Shown here piece after piece: positions 32,822 through 40,311 of a DNA stretch of 40,311 nucleotides. Numbering within the stretch: the stretch's first letter is position 1; each line of letters begins with the position of its first letter. The notes under the pieces are model-generated. The model saw only the letters and a program-made list of their open reading frames with translations. It was not told where the DNA came from and searched no databases. The DNA is from Clostridium sp. (GTDB lineage: Bacteria > Bacillota > Clostridia > Lachnospirales > Lachnospiraceae): assembly GCA_023664325.1 (NCBI GenBank), contig JAMPFS010000030.1, forward strand, positions 1-40,311. Reading direction: 5' to 3'. The translations under genes were made by a program, and so were the position numbers.

Positions 32822-34273
32822 ATGAAAAATATTTTATTTGTAGCATCAGAGTGTGTGCCTTTTATTAAGACAGGCGGGCTTGCAGACGTTGTGGGTGCAT
32901 TGCCTAAGATGTTTCCGAAGGAAGAGTATGATGTAAGGGTTGTCATGCCGAATTATACTTGTATTCCGTGGGAATATAGAGAAAAGTTTCAGTATGTACA
33001 TCATTTTTACATGGATCTCGGTCAGAGATTTACAGATGTGCATGTCGGCATTATGACATGTGAATTAGATGGAATCACCTATTATTTCATTGACAATGAA
33101 TATTATTTTTCAGGATGGGCGCCATATGGCACAATCCGTTTTGATATTGAGAAGTTTACATTTTTCAGTAAAGCAGCGCTTGCCATTTTACCTGTAATTA
33201 ATTTTAAGCCGGATGTGATTCATTGCCATGACTGGCAGGCAGGACTTGTTCCGGTTTATTTGAGAACTCTTTATCATGATAACTCATTCTTTGCAGGAAC
33301 GAAGACGGTTATGACGATCCATAATCTGAAATTCCAGGGAATCTGGGATGTCAAAACATTCAAGTATATTTCCGGTCTCCCGGATTATGTATTTACACCG
33401 GATCGTATGGAATTTTTTAAGGATGGCAATATGCTAAAGGCTGGTATGGTATATGCTGACTATATCACAACGGTTAGTGATACCTATGCAGGGGAGATCC
33501 AGACACCGGAATACGGTGAGAATCTGGATGATTTGTTAAGGTTCCATAACCAAAAACTCTGCGGTATTGTCAATGGCATTGATTATAATGTATACAATCC
33601 GAATACGGATGAGAAGATTTTCAAAAAGTATAATGTGAGGAATTATAAGAAGGGGAAGGCTGCTAATAAGATAGAGCTTCAAAAGGAGCTGGGGCTTCCT
33701 GTAGATGAGAATAAGTATATGATTGCCATCATTTCCCGCCTGACAGACCAGAAGGGTCTGGATTTGATAGACTGGGTAATGGAGGGAATCGTAGATCCGT
33801 ATGTACAGTTTGTAGTAATCGGAACCGGTGAAGCGAAATATGAGAATATGTTCAAGCATTACCAATGGGTATATTCAGACAGAGTGTCTGCTAACATTTT
33901 CTATTCGGATGAGAGGGCGCATAAGCTCTATGCCGCAGCAGATGCCATGCTGATGCCGTCACGGTTTGAACCGTGTGGACTGACACAGTTAATTTCCCTT
34001 CGCTATGGTACGGTGCCGATTGTCAGAGAGACAGGCGGGCTTAAGGATACCGTAGAGCCGTATAATGAGTATGAGGGAACCGGAACCGGATTTTCGTTTA
34101 CAAATTATAATGCGGATGAGATGCTTAAGGTAATCAATTATTCAAAGGAAATCTATTATGATTACAGGGATGACTGGAATAAGATGGTATTAAGAGGCAT
34201 GAAAGCCGATTTTTCATGGGATAAGTCTGCTGTTAAATACATGCAGTTATATGATAAAATTTTAGGCTATTAA
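32822..34273 (+). CDS. glgA: Glycogen synthase (ADP-glucose type)
   Basis: GlgA extends alpha-1,4-glucan using ADP-glucose. The 483-residue protein is a GT5-family, GT-B-fold enzyme. Lys16 lies in the N-terminal KTGGLADVVGALPK loop that binds ADP-glucose. IHCHDWQAGLVPVYL, VSRL-type ISRLTDQKGLDL and the C-terminal PSRFEPCGLTQLISLRYG (with the catalytic Glu) complete the signature. ATG 32822 follows GGAGGG by eight bases; TTG 32816 is in frame but closer than needed. No glgB, glgC, glgD or glgP gene is adjacent, so the glycogen genes are dispersed. serS starts 24 bases after it, so the two are probably cotranscribed. Confidence 0.96.
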   Translation: MKNILFVASECVPFIKTGGLADVVGALPKMFPKEEYDVRVVMPNYTCIPWEYREKFQYVHHFYMDLGQRFTDVHVGIMTCELDGITYYFIDNEYYFSGWAPYGTIRFDIEKFTFFSKAALAILPVINFKPDVIHCHDWQAGLVPVYLRTLYHDNSFFAGTKTVMTIHNLKFQGIWDVKTFKYISGLPDYVFTPDRMEFFKDGNMLKAGMVYADYITTVSDTYAGEIQTPEYGENLDDLLRFHNQKLCGIVNGIDYNVYNPNTDEKIFKKYNVRNYKKGKAANKIELQKELGLPVDENKYMIAIISRLTDQKGLDLIDWVMEGIVDPYVQFVVIGTGEAKYENMFKHYQWVYSDRVSANIFYSDERAHKLYAAADAMLMPSRFEPCGLTQLISLRYGTVPIVRETGGLKDTVEPYNEYEGTGTGFSFTNYNADEMLKVINYSKEIYYDYRDDWNKMVLRGMKADFSWDKSAVKYMQLYDKILGY

Positions 34274-34297
34274 GGAAGACAAGAGGAGAAAAGGGCA

Positions 34298-35575
34298 ATG
34301 ATTGATATTAAATTCTTACGTGAAAACCCGGATGTGGTAAAGCAGAATATCAGGAATAAGTTTCAGGAAGACAAGCTTGCGTTAGTGGATGAGGTCATTG
34401 AATTGGATGCAAGAAGCCGTGATGCAAAAGGAAAAGCAGATGCGCTTCGCGCAGAGCGCAATAAGATTTCCAAGCAAATTGGCGCGCTTATGGCACAGGG
34501 CAAAAAAGAAGAGGCGGAAGAGACGAAGAAGCTTGTGACAGAACGTTCAGAGGAACTTGCCACATTAGAGGAACAGGAAAAGGATTTACAGGAAAAAATC
34601 ACCAAAATTATGATGGTGATTCCCAATATTATTGATCCATCTGTTCCGATTGGCAGGGATGATAGTGAGAATGTGGAGATAGAGAAGTTTGGAGAACCGG
34701 TGGTTCCGGATTTTGAAATTCCATATCATACCGAAATTATGGAAAAACTGAATGGTATTGACTTAGATGCAGCAGGCCGTGTTGCAGGCAATGGATTTTA
34801 TTATCTGATGGGAGATATTGCAAGGCTTCATTCAGCGGTTATCTCCTATGCAAGAGATTTTATGATTGACAGGGGATTCACTTACTGTATCCCGCCTTTT
34901 ATGATTCGGTCGAATGTGGTAACCGGTGTTATGAGTTTTGCAGAGATGGATGCAATGATGTATAAGATCGAAGGTGAGGATCTCTATTTGATCGGTACAA
35001 GTGAGCATTCCATGATTGGCAAGTTTATTGATACCATTATTCCGGAAGGGGAATTGCCAAAGACGTTGACGAGCTATTCACCATGTTTCCGTAAAGAAAA
35101 AGGAGCGCATGGCATTGAGGAGCGCGGTGTATACCGTATCCATCAGTTTGAAAAGCAGGAGATGATAGTGGTATGTAAGCCGGAAGAAAGTCCGATGTGG
35201 TTTGAAAAACTGTGGCAGAATACGGTGGATTTGTTCCGCAGTCTGGATATTCCGGTTCGTACGTTAGAGTGCTGTTCCGGGGATTTGGCTGATCTTAAGG
35301 TAAAATCTATCGATGTGGAAGCGTGGTCGCCAAGACAGAAGAAGTACTTTGAGGTGGGAAGTTGTTCCAATCTTGGGGATGCGCAGGCGAGACGGTTAAA
35401 AATCCGTGTGAACGGAGAGAATGGAAAATATTATGCCCATACCCTTAACAATACGGTTGTGGCGCCGCCGCGTATGCTGATTGCGTTTTTGGAGAATCAT
35501 TTGAATGAAGATGGTTCCATCAATATTCCAAAGGCTTTGCAGCCGTATATGGGTGGTAAGGCAAAGATTCAGTAG
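34298..35575 (+). CDS. serS: Seryl-tRNA synthetase
   Basis: SerRS charges tRNA-Ser. The 425-residue protein is the usual bacterial length. Residues 27-105 form the tRNA-binding coiled-coil arm. The class II core has FRKEKGAHG with YRIHQFEKQE (motif 2), and motif 3 as NNTVVAPPRMLIAFLEN, a variant common in clostridia rather than the GSGLA form. AGAGGAGAAAA precedes ATG 34298. No T-box leader is seen, as it is downstream of glgA. A second SerRS elsewhere cannot be excluded. Confidence 0.96.
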   Translation: MIDIKFLRENPDVVKQNIRNKFQEDKLALVDEVIELDARSRDAKGKADALRAERNKISKQIGALMAQGKKEEAEETKKLVTERSEELATLEEQEKDLQEKITKIMMVIPNIIDPSVPIGRDDSENVEIEKFGEPVVPDFEIPYHTEIMEKLNGIDLDAAGRVAGNGFYYLMGDIARLHSAVISYARDFMIDRGFTYCIPPFMIRSNVVTGVMSFAEMDAMMYKIEGEDLYLIGTSEHSMIGKFIDTIIPEGELPKTLTSYSPCFRKEKGAHGIEERGVYRIHQFEKQEMIVVCKPEESPMWFEKLWQNTVDLFRSLDIPVRTLECCSGDLADLKVKSIDVEAWSPRQKKYFEVGSCSNLGDAQARRLKIRVNGENGKYYAHTLNNTVVAPPRMLIAFLENHLNEDGSINIPKALQPYMGGKAKIQ

Positions 35576-35588
35576 ACGGTTTTCCTTT

Positions 35589-35648
35589 AACCCTGCATTT
35601 GATACATCAAGTATAATCTGTACTTGATTACCAGATGCAGGGTTTTTT
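35589..35648. terminator. Strong terminator between serS and the LysR gene
   Basis: Outer arms AACCCTGCAT (35589-35598) and ATGCAGGGTT (35634-35643) and inner arms ATCAAGTA (35606-35613) and TACTTGAT (35621-35628) build a long hairpin with six Ts on the plus strand. It can serve the convergent LysR gene on the other strand too. Confidence 0.92.
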
Positions 35649-35650
35649 GA

Positions 35651-36526
35651 TTATTTCATTTTATTAAAATAGGAAAGAATATGCTTATACATAGATTTCA
35701 CAGCGGGTGCCATAAGATCGTTATTTTGGGAGCAAATGCCAATGGTACGGTGTTCCGCAGGCTTAAATGAATACATATTTACCTCATAGGGAATATTGCC
35801 CATAACCAGCCGGGGCATAATACAGATGCCGAGTCCTGCCGCCACCATAGCAATCGTGCTGAGATCGTCCACTACATGGCAGGAGGAACGGATTTTAATC
35901 TGGTGTTTGTGAAAAAGATTCTGAATATCGGCATCGGTACTCTCCCTTTGGGAGACAAAGCGCTGGTCTTTCATTTCTTCCGGTTCAATATAGTTTCTGT
36001 GTTTCGGATGGTAGGATTTTGGAGTGACACAAAGCAGTTCATCCTTGTATAGAGGAGTGATTTCAAAGTCTTTGCAACTGGATTCGGATAAAAAGCCTAA
36101 ATCGACCACACCGGTTTTTAACCAGTTGTAAACATCATCATAAGTTCCCTGATATATTTTAATTTCAATGTTGGGATGCAGTTTGGAGAAGTTTTTTACC
36201 AGGTCGGGAATAAAGCTGTTACAGACAGAGGAAAAGGTTCCAATTTTTACTGACCCCTGTGTTAATCCGTTAAATTCATGGATTGCCTGCTGAAGCTTTA
36301 AATCACTATTTAATACGGTCAAAATGTAAGGCTGTAGATTTTCTCCATAGCTGGTAAGCGTGATCCCATTCTTATTGCGGTTGAAAAGTGGAAATCCCAA
36401 TTCTTTTTCTGCGGTAGATATGGCATGGCTGATGGCAGAAGGAGTGAGATTCAGTATTTCGGCAGCCTTTTGAAAGCTGCCTTGTTCCACAACAGTTTGA
36501 AAAATCTGATAGGCTAATAATGTCAT
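35651..36526 (-). CDS. LysR-family transcriptional regulator
   Basis: A 291-residue regulator. The winged helix-turn-helix (1-60) has FQTVVEQGSFQKAAEILNL followed by PSAISHAI, typical LysR. The effector domain (90-291) has the SVKIGTFSSV start, VVDLGFLSES and GLGICIMPRLV. Its start overlaps the stop of the upstream AAA+ ATPase by four bases (ATGA), so translation is coupled. The ribosome site AGGAGG lies 12 bases before the start, inside the ATPase gene. It is convergent with serS. The effector and targets are unknown; LysR proteins often regulate a neighbour, here the ATPase or the divergent AI-2E permease. Confidence 0.94.
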   Translation of the reverse strand: MTLLAYQIFQTVVEQGSFQKAAEILNLTPSAISHAISTAEKELGFPLFNRNKNGITLTSYGENLQPYILTVLNSDLKLQQAIHEFNGLTQGSVKIGTFSSVCNSFIPDLVKNFSKLHPNIEIKIYQGTYDDVYNWLKTGVVDLGFLSESSCKDFEITPLYKDELLCVTPKSYHPKHRNYIEPEEMKDQRFVSQRESTDADIQNLFHKHQIKIRSSCHVVDDLSTIAMVAAGLGICIMPRLVMGNIPYEVNMYSFKPAEHRTIGICSQNNDLMAPAVKSMYKHILSYFNKMK

Positions 36527-37995
36527 ACGTTGGTATTTCCTCCTTGTTCAAAGATGGCGGCAATATCTTCGGATGTCAGAGTCATTAAGTCCTCAGCAGA
36601 GGTAGAATTGCCTGTCAGAAGCCGGTTTGCCTGTGCAGAGATGGCAATATCCAAAAAATTCCGAATATCTCTTGCGTTACCAAAATTTTTATCTTTGTGG
36701 CTGACGTAGTCGGAAAGCTTTGCATTCAGATAGCTGGTGGCAGCCTCATCCAGTTGATAATCGTTATCTTTGCAGTTCTTTTTAAAAATGTGTAGCAAGT
36801 CATCTGCATCATAATCCGGAAAGAAAATTGTTTTCTGAAAGCGGGATTTCAATCCGGGATTTGAATTTACAAAGCGTGTCATCAAATCAGGATAGCCGGC
36901 TACAATTACAATTAAATCCTCACGGTTATCCTCCATTGCTTTCACCAATGTGTCGATTGCCTCCTGTCCAAAATCACCGCCCGGAGTTTCATTTGAAAGC
37001 GCATATGCTTCGTCAATAAATAAAATACCGCCCTTTGCCTGTTCGATTACTTCTTTTACCTTAATGGCAGTCTGTCCCATATAGGCAGCAACCATGCCCG
37101 AGCGATCCACTTCTACGAGGTGGCCTTTGGATAGGATGCCTAAGGAACAATATATTTGCGAAAGCAGACGGGCAATCGTTGTTTTTCCGGTTCCCGGATT
37201 ACCGGTAAATACAAAGTGTTTGGTGACAGAGGGTGCCTTTAATCCGTTGCGTTTTCGCAGATCAATGATTTTCAACAGGTTGATGAGATTTTTGACCTCT
37301 TCCTTGACGGATGCAAGACCGACTAAACTGTCTAACTGTGCCAGCAGGGAGTCCAAGTCTTCTTTTGTCTTGTCTCCCCCGGAAATGCTGCCAATAAAGG
37401 TTGTTTCGGGTTCTTGTAAAGTTGTGCCGGGCAGTTCCTCTTTTTGCCCTTTTAATTTGAAAGGGATGCTGTCCGGACGTCTGTTTTCCATCTGCCCGGA
37501 TTTGGAATAGGAGTTTATCTTGCTTTCTAACATAAAGCGGTAGCGGGTAAGTTGGTTTATCTCTGTCACATCTACATGCTTGCTGTTGGAAAGAAAGTCC
37601 TCTCCCAAAGCCTGAAAAGTTAAAATGTAAAGTTTTTTGATATCATAGTATTTTGCTTCATGGATGACAAAATCATTTTTGCAATATTCAAGAAAATAAC
37701 GCATGGAGGCAGGCGGTTCGTTGAGAAAATCGTCTCGTATCATTCTGCTTTCCGTAGCAAATTTTTTCATTGTCATATCATCAAAACTGTAACCTAAGGA
37801 TTTGTTAATATACCGAATCTCATCTTTTGCTATCATGCGGTCAGCGATAGATAAAAAAATTAAAAAATTACGCAAATCTATACGCAGCAATTCTTTGACA
37901 CTTTCATGCGTGCCTGACTGCTGCATCAATGTTTTGTCAATTTTTTCTGCAATGGACATAATAGTTGAATAAATATCTTGTGTTTCGGAATCCAT
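36523..37995 (-). CDS. CbbX/SpoVK-type AAA+ ATPase with a TerB-like N-terminal region
   Basis: A 490-residue protein. Residues about 35-150 are helical and recall TerB-like domains (FLIFLSIADRMIAKDEIRYI). A linker leads to a AAA+ module from about 220. Walker A is GNPGTGKTT (265-273, Lys271). Walker B is ILFIDE (324-329), followed by AYALSN. Sensor 1 lies in LIVIVAGYPD, and an arginine-finger region is in NPGLKSRFQKTI; NARDIRNFLD is the sensor 2 region. This fold matches the CbbX/SpoVK subgroup, hexameric remodellers of other proteins. AGGAG precedes the start. No RuBisCO gene is present, so the substrate is unknown. It is cotranscribed with and coupled to the LysR gene. Confidence 0.9.
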   Translation of the reverse strand: MDSETQDIYSTIMSIAEKIDKTLMQQSGTHESVKELLRIDLRNFLIFLSIADRMIAKDEIRYINKSLGYSFDDMTMKKFATESRMIRDDFLNEPPASMRYFLEYCKNDFVIHEAKYYDIKKLYILTFQALGEDFLSNSKHVDVTEINQLTRYRFMLESKINSYSKSGQMENRRPDSIPFKLKGQKEELPGTTLQEPETTFIGSISGGDKTKEDLDSLLAQLDSLVGLASVKEEVKNLINLLKIIDLRKRNGLKAPSVTKHFVFTGNPGTGKTTIARLLSQIYCSLGILSKGHLVEVDRSGMVAAYMGQTAIKVKEVIEQAKGGILFIDEAYALSNETPGGDFGQEAIDTLVKAMEDNREDLIVIVAGYPDLMTRFVNSNPGLKSRFQKTIFFPDYDADDLLHIFKKNCKDNDYQLDEAATSYLNAKLSDYVSHKDKNFGNARDIRNFLDIAISAQANRLLTGNSTSAEDLMTLTSEDIAAIFEQGGNTNV

Positions 37996-38029
37996 AAGCT
38001 TCTCCTCATACTTTAAAATTCATAGATTT

Positions 38030-38058
38030 ATCATACCAAAAAAAAGGAATAGCATCAA
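38030..38058 (-). promoter_or_regulatory. Promoter of the AAA+-LysR operon (minus strand)
   Basis: On the minus strand, TTGATG (38053-38058), 17 bases, TATGAT (38030-38035) with an extended TGG. It is divergent from the AI-2E permease promoter at 38106-38134. Confidence 0.68.
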
Positions 38059-38105
38059 CAAAAAAGAATACGAAACATGAAAATAATTCATCTTTTACAA
38101 AAAGA

Positions 38106-38134
38106 TAACAAAGTATGAAAAAAAGTGGTATACT
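38106..38134 (+). promoter_or_regulatory. Promoter of the AI-2E family permease
   Basis: An extended -10 TGG-TATACT (38126-38134) with a weak -35 TAACAA (38106-38111). The 37996-38170 gap is shared with the divergent AAA+ gene, so a LysR site may lie here. Confidence 0.5.
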
Positions 38135-38170
38135 GTGAACACGAAAACAAATAAAAATTTGGAGGTTTCT

Positions 38171-39310
38171 ATGAATACAAAGCAATTTGCGCAACGGGGA
38201 ATCATTGTTGCAGTTTTATGTTTAATTGTAATCCATTTTAAGGATGTATTGGGATGGGGCAGTGCATTATATGCAGTCGCTTATCCATTGATACTGGGTT
38301 GTGTGATGGCGTATGTGCTGAATATATTGATGGTGCGTCTGGAGCGGATTTATTTTCCAAAGAGTAAAAGCGTAGTGGTTTTGAAGTCAAGACGACCGGT
38401 TTGTATTCTGTTATCACTGACTTTGCTGTTTTTGATTGTCTTTTTTGTTCTTTATCTGGTTATTCCACAGGTAGTAAATTGTTTTGTAATTATTTCTAAA
38501 GATGTACCGCAGGCAGTGGAGAAAATAATTTCGTTTCTGATTGCAAAATCGGATGAGCTGCCGGCTTTGCAAAAGCAGCTGACGGAACTGGATTTGAATT
38601 GGGGCAGTATATTCAGCAAGATTTCATCCGGGCTGATGACCGGAACAAAAGGATTTCTGACATCTGCTACCACGATAGTCGGTTCTTTTGTAGGAGCAGT
38701 GACAAATGTTGTGATTGGATTGATTTTCAGTCTTTATGTATTGGCATGTAAGGAGGATGTAGGAGGCAAGTTAAACCGTGTGTTTAAGGCTTTTTTGAAG
38801 ACCAATGTATACGATAAGCTGTCTTATATATTGCAAGTGGTGCATCAGTGCTTTTCGAACTTTATTGTCGGGCAGATGACGGAAGCTGTTATTCTTGGAA
38901 CCCTCTGCGCATTGGGAATGTCTTTACTGCGTCTGCCGTATGCAGGGCCGATTGGCGCATTGGTTGGTCTTACTGCATTAATTCCGGTTTTCGGCGCCTA
39001 TATTGGCGCTGTGCTTGGCGCATTTATGATTGTAACGGTAGATCCAAAGCAGACAATCGTTTTTTTGATTTATCTGGTAATATTGCAGCAGTTAGAAGGA
39101 AATTTGATCTATCCGAAAGTGGTTGGTTCCTCGATTGGTCTTCCTGGTATCTGGGTGCTGGCGGCAATTATGATTGGAAGTGGTCTTGGCGGTGTAGTTG
39201 GAATGTTAGTCGGGGTACCGGTTGCCGCATCAGCGTACAAACTTTTGCGTGATGCAACGAAGCAGAGAGAAGAAAATGATATCCGAGTGGATAATATAAA
39301 ACCTGTTTGA
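38171..39310 (+). CDS. AI-2E family transporter (PF01594 type)
   Basis: A 379-residue integral membrane protein with about eight hydrophobic segments, including two near the N-terminus (VAVLCLIVIHF; LYAVAYPLILGCVMAYVLNI) and a cluster at the C-terminus. The family motifs are ALIPVFGAYIGAVLGA, QQLEGNLIYPKVVGSSIGLPGIWVL and GLGGVVGMLVGVPVAA. Members include TqsA, which exports AI-2, and antiporter-like proteins, so the substrate cannot be inferred. GGAGG lies five bases before ATG 38171; an in-frame codon at 38135 lies before the ribosome site. It is divergent from the AAA+-LysR operon. No luxS gene is in the window. Confidence 0.92.
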   Translation: MNTKQFAQRGIIVAVLCLIVIHFKDVLGWGSALYAVAYPLILGCVMAYVLNILMVRLERIYFPKSKSVVVLKSRRPVCILLSLTLLFLIVFFVLYLVIPQVVNCFVIISKDVPQAVEKIISFLIAKSDELPALQKQLTELDLNWGSIFSKISSGLMTGTKGFLTSATTIVGSFVGAVTNVVIGLIFSLYVLACKEDVGGKLNRVFKAFLKTNVYDKLSYILQVVHQCFSNFIVGQMTEAVILGTLCALGMSLLRLPYAGPIGALVGLTALIPVFGAYIGAVLGAFMIVTVDPKQTIVFLIYLVILQQLEGNLIYPKVVGSSIGLPGIWVLAAIMIGSGLGGVVGMLVGVPVAASAYKLLRDATKQREENDIRVDNIKPV

Positions 39311-39351
39311 TAAAAGAATGCAGCCCGGCAGGGCTTAGCGGAGGATAGCGC

Positions 39352-39380
39352 TTGAAAAATGGGGAAGGTGGTGCTAGAAT
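39352..39380 (+). promoter_or_regulatory. Promoter of the YebC gene
   Basis: TTGAAA (39352-39357), 17 bases, TAGAAT (39375-39380) with an extended TGC. A small GC hairpin AGCCC-GGCA-GGGCT (39322-39335) upstream has no T-tract and is unlikely to be an efficient terminator of the permease gene. Confidence 0.65.
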
Positions 39381-39453
39381 AAAGAACGCATGCTAATGTC
39401 TCAAAATGGGATATATCCATGCAGGCAATTTAGAAAAGATAGGAGTAATGATT

Positions 39454-40182
39454 ATGTCAGGACATTCAAAATTTGCAAATATTAAGCATAAAAAGGAGAA
39501 AAATGATGCAGCAAGAGGGAAGATTTTTACTGTCATTGGCAGGGAAATTGCAGTGGCAGTAAAAGAAGGCGGGGCAGATCCAAATAACAATTCAAAGCTT
39601 CGGGATGTGATTGCGAAGGCGAAGGCAAACAACATGCCAAATGATACCATTGAAAGAGGAATCAAAAAAGCTGCCGGGGATGCGAATGCTGTGAATTATG
39701 TGGGTATTACATATGAGGGATATGGGCCGAATGGAACCGCAATCATTGTAGATGCCCTTACTGACAACAAAAACCGTACCGCATCAAATGTGAGGAATGC
39801 ATTTACAAAGGGCGGCGGAAATGTTGGAACCACAGGCTGTGTGTCCTTTATGTTTGACAAGAAAGGGCAGATTATCATTGATAAGGAAGAATGTGAGATG
39901 GAAGCGGATGATCTTATGATGGTTGCCTTAGATGCCGGTGCGGAGGATTTTGCTGAAGAGGAGGACAGCTTTGAGATTATAACTGCTCCTGAGGATTTTT
40001 CGGCAGTCAGAGAAGCATTAGAGAATGAGAAAATTGCTATGGTTTCTGCTGAGGTTACCATGGTTCCGCAGACTTATGTGGAACTTGCAAGCGAGGAAGA
40101 TATTAAGAAAATGAATAAGATTTTGGACTTGCTTGATGAGGATGATGATGTTCAGGCGGTTTATCATAACTGGGAGGAATAG
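39454..40182 (+). CDS. yebC: YebC/PmpR family protein (TACO1-type)
   Basis: A 242-residue cytoplasmic protein. The N-terminus MSGHSKFANIKHKKEKNDAA, the DPNNNSKLRDVIAKAKANNMP segment, YEGYGPNGTA and GCVSFMFDKKG are diagnostic. Members have been described as transcription regulators (PmpR) and, more recently, as translation factors that help ribosomes at proline stretches, related to mitochondrial TACO1. AGGAG (39441-39445) is eight bases from ATG 39454 and only two from ATG 39448, so the later codon is chosen, matching the family start. The gene has its own promoter and a terminator. Confidence 0.95.
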   Translation: MSGHSKFANIKHKKEKNDAARGKIFTVIGREIAVAVKEGGADPNNNSKLRDVIAKAKANNMPNDTIERGIKKAAGDANAVNYVGITYEGYGPNGTAIIVDALTDNKNRTASNVRNAFTKGGGNVGTTGCVSFMFDKKGQIIIDKEECEMEADDLMMVALDAGAEDFAEEEDSFEIITAPEDFSAVREALENEKIAMVSAEVTMVPQTYVELASEEDIKKMNKILDLLDEDDDVQAVYHNWEE

Positions 40183-40221
40183 AATTTCCAAGGAGCAGTG
40201 GGAAACGGTTTTGGATTAAGT

Positions 40222-40257
40222 AAAAAACAGGGGCATAATTGCACCTGTTTTTTTTGT
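40222..40257 (+). terminator. Terminator after yebC
   Basis: AAAAAACAGG (40222-40231) pairs with CCTGTTTTTT (40244-40253) around a loop with a further 3-bp pairing. A long T-run follows. Confidence 0.88.
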
Positions 40258-40311
40258 TTGTTAGACCAAGGGTCTGTTTTGCATTGTGGAGTTTCTCAAA
40301 CAGAGAAACGG

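Overview
The window looks like a chromosomal segment of an anaerobic, low-to-mid GC Firmicute of the Clostridia, most likely a gut-type Lachnospiraceae. The evidence is pyruvate-phosphate dikinase, the pyrF-pyrK-pyrD cluster with a 2Fe-2S PyrK, strong Gram-positive Shine-Dalgarno sequences, secreted SH3b wall hydrolases with no LPxTG anchor, and clostridial-type GlgA, SerRS and DegV proteins. I see no phage, insertion sequence, CRISPR array, rRNA or plasmid gene. It reads as core chromosome with a few poorly characterised modules. The species assignment is inference.

Layout. 1-1.65 kb: secreted NlpC/P60 endopeptidase with a strong promoter and a WalR-like box. 1.7-4.6 kb: ppdK. 4.6-7.1 kb: ZIP metal transporter, purE, and convergent purC. 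7.2-9.1 kb: chemoreceptor. 9.1-12.8 kb: a 1208-residue TPR protein with a degenerate J-like N-terminus. 12.8-16.4 kb: pyrimidine genes pyrF, pyrK, pyrD and pyrE, the last with its own promoter and a palindrome. 16.4-18.6 kb: small membrane protein, DegV lipid-binding protein, a structured intergenic stretch with a 14-codon ORF, and a CarD-like regulator. 18.7-22.7 kb: HscC-like Hsp70, a membrane TPR protein and HflX. 22.8-26.2 kb: secreted SH3b/glucosaminidase protein and a secreted cohesin-like protein. 26.2-28.8 kb, minus strand: acidic repeat protein, methyltransferase, Hsp33. 28.8-31.7 kb: unrecognised 700-residue protein and an orphan type IV pilin-like protein. 31.8-32.7 kb: tRNA-Gly(GCC) and a YfbR-like HD phosphohydrolase. 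32.7-35.6 kb: glgA-serS. 35.6-38.0 kb, minus strand: CbbX/SpoVK-type AAA+ ATPase translationally coupled to a LysR regulator. 38.1-40.2 kb: AI-2E family permease and YebC.

How the genes fit together. Several genes serve nucleotide synthesis (purE, purC, pyrF/K/D/E, the YfbR-like nucleotidase). A second theme is proteostasis: HscC-like Hsp70, a J-like TPR protein, a membrane TPR protein, Hsp33 and HflX. A third is the cell surface: two SH3b hydrolases, a cohesin-like protein, a pilin-like protein and a chemoreceptor. The least explained elements are the HscC/J-like/TPR set, the 700-residue protein with its pilin neighbour, and the AAA+-LysR pair. Start codons were chosen by Shine-Dalgarno position and family N-termini, and often lie inside the longest open frame. 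All promoters, terminators and operators were read by eye.
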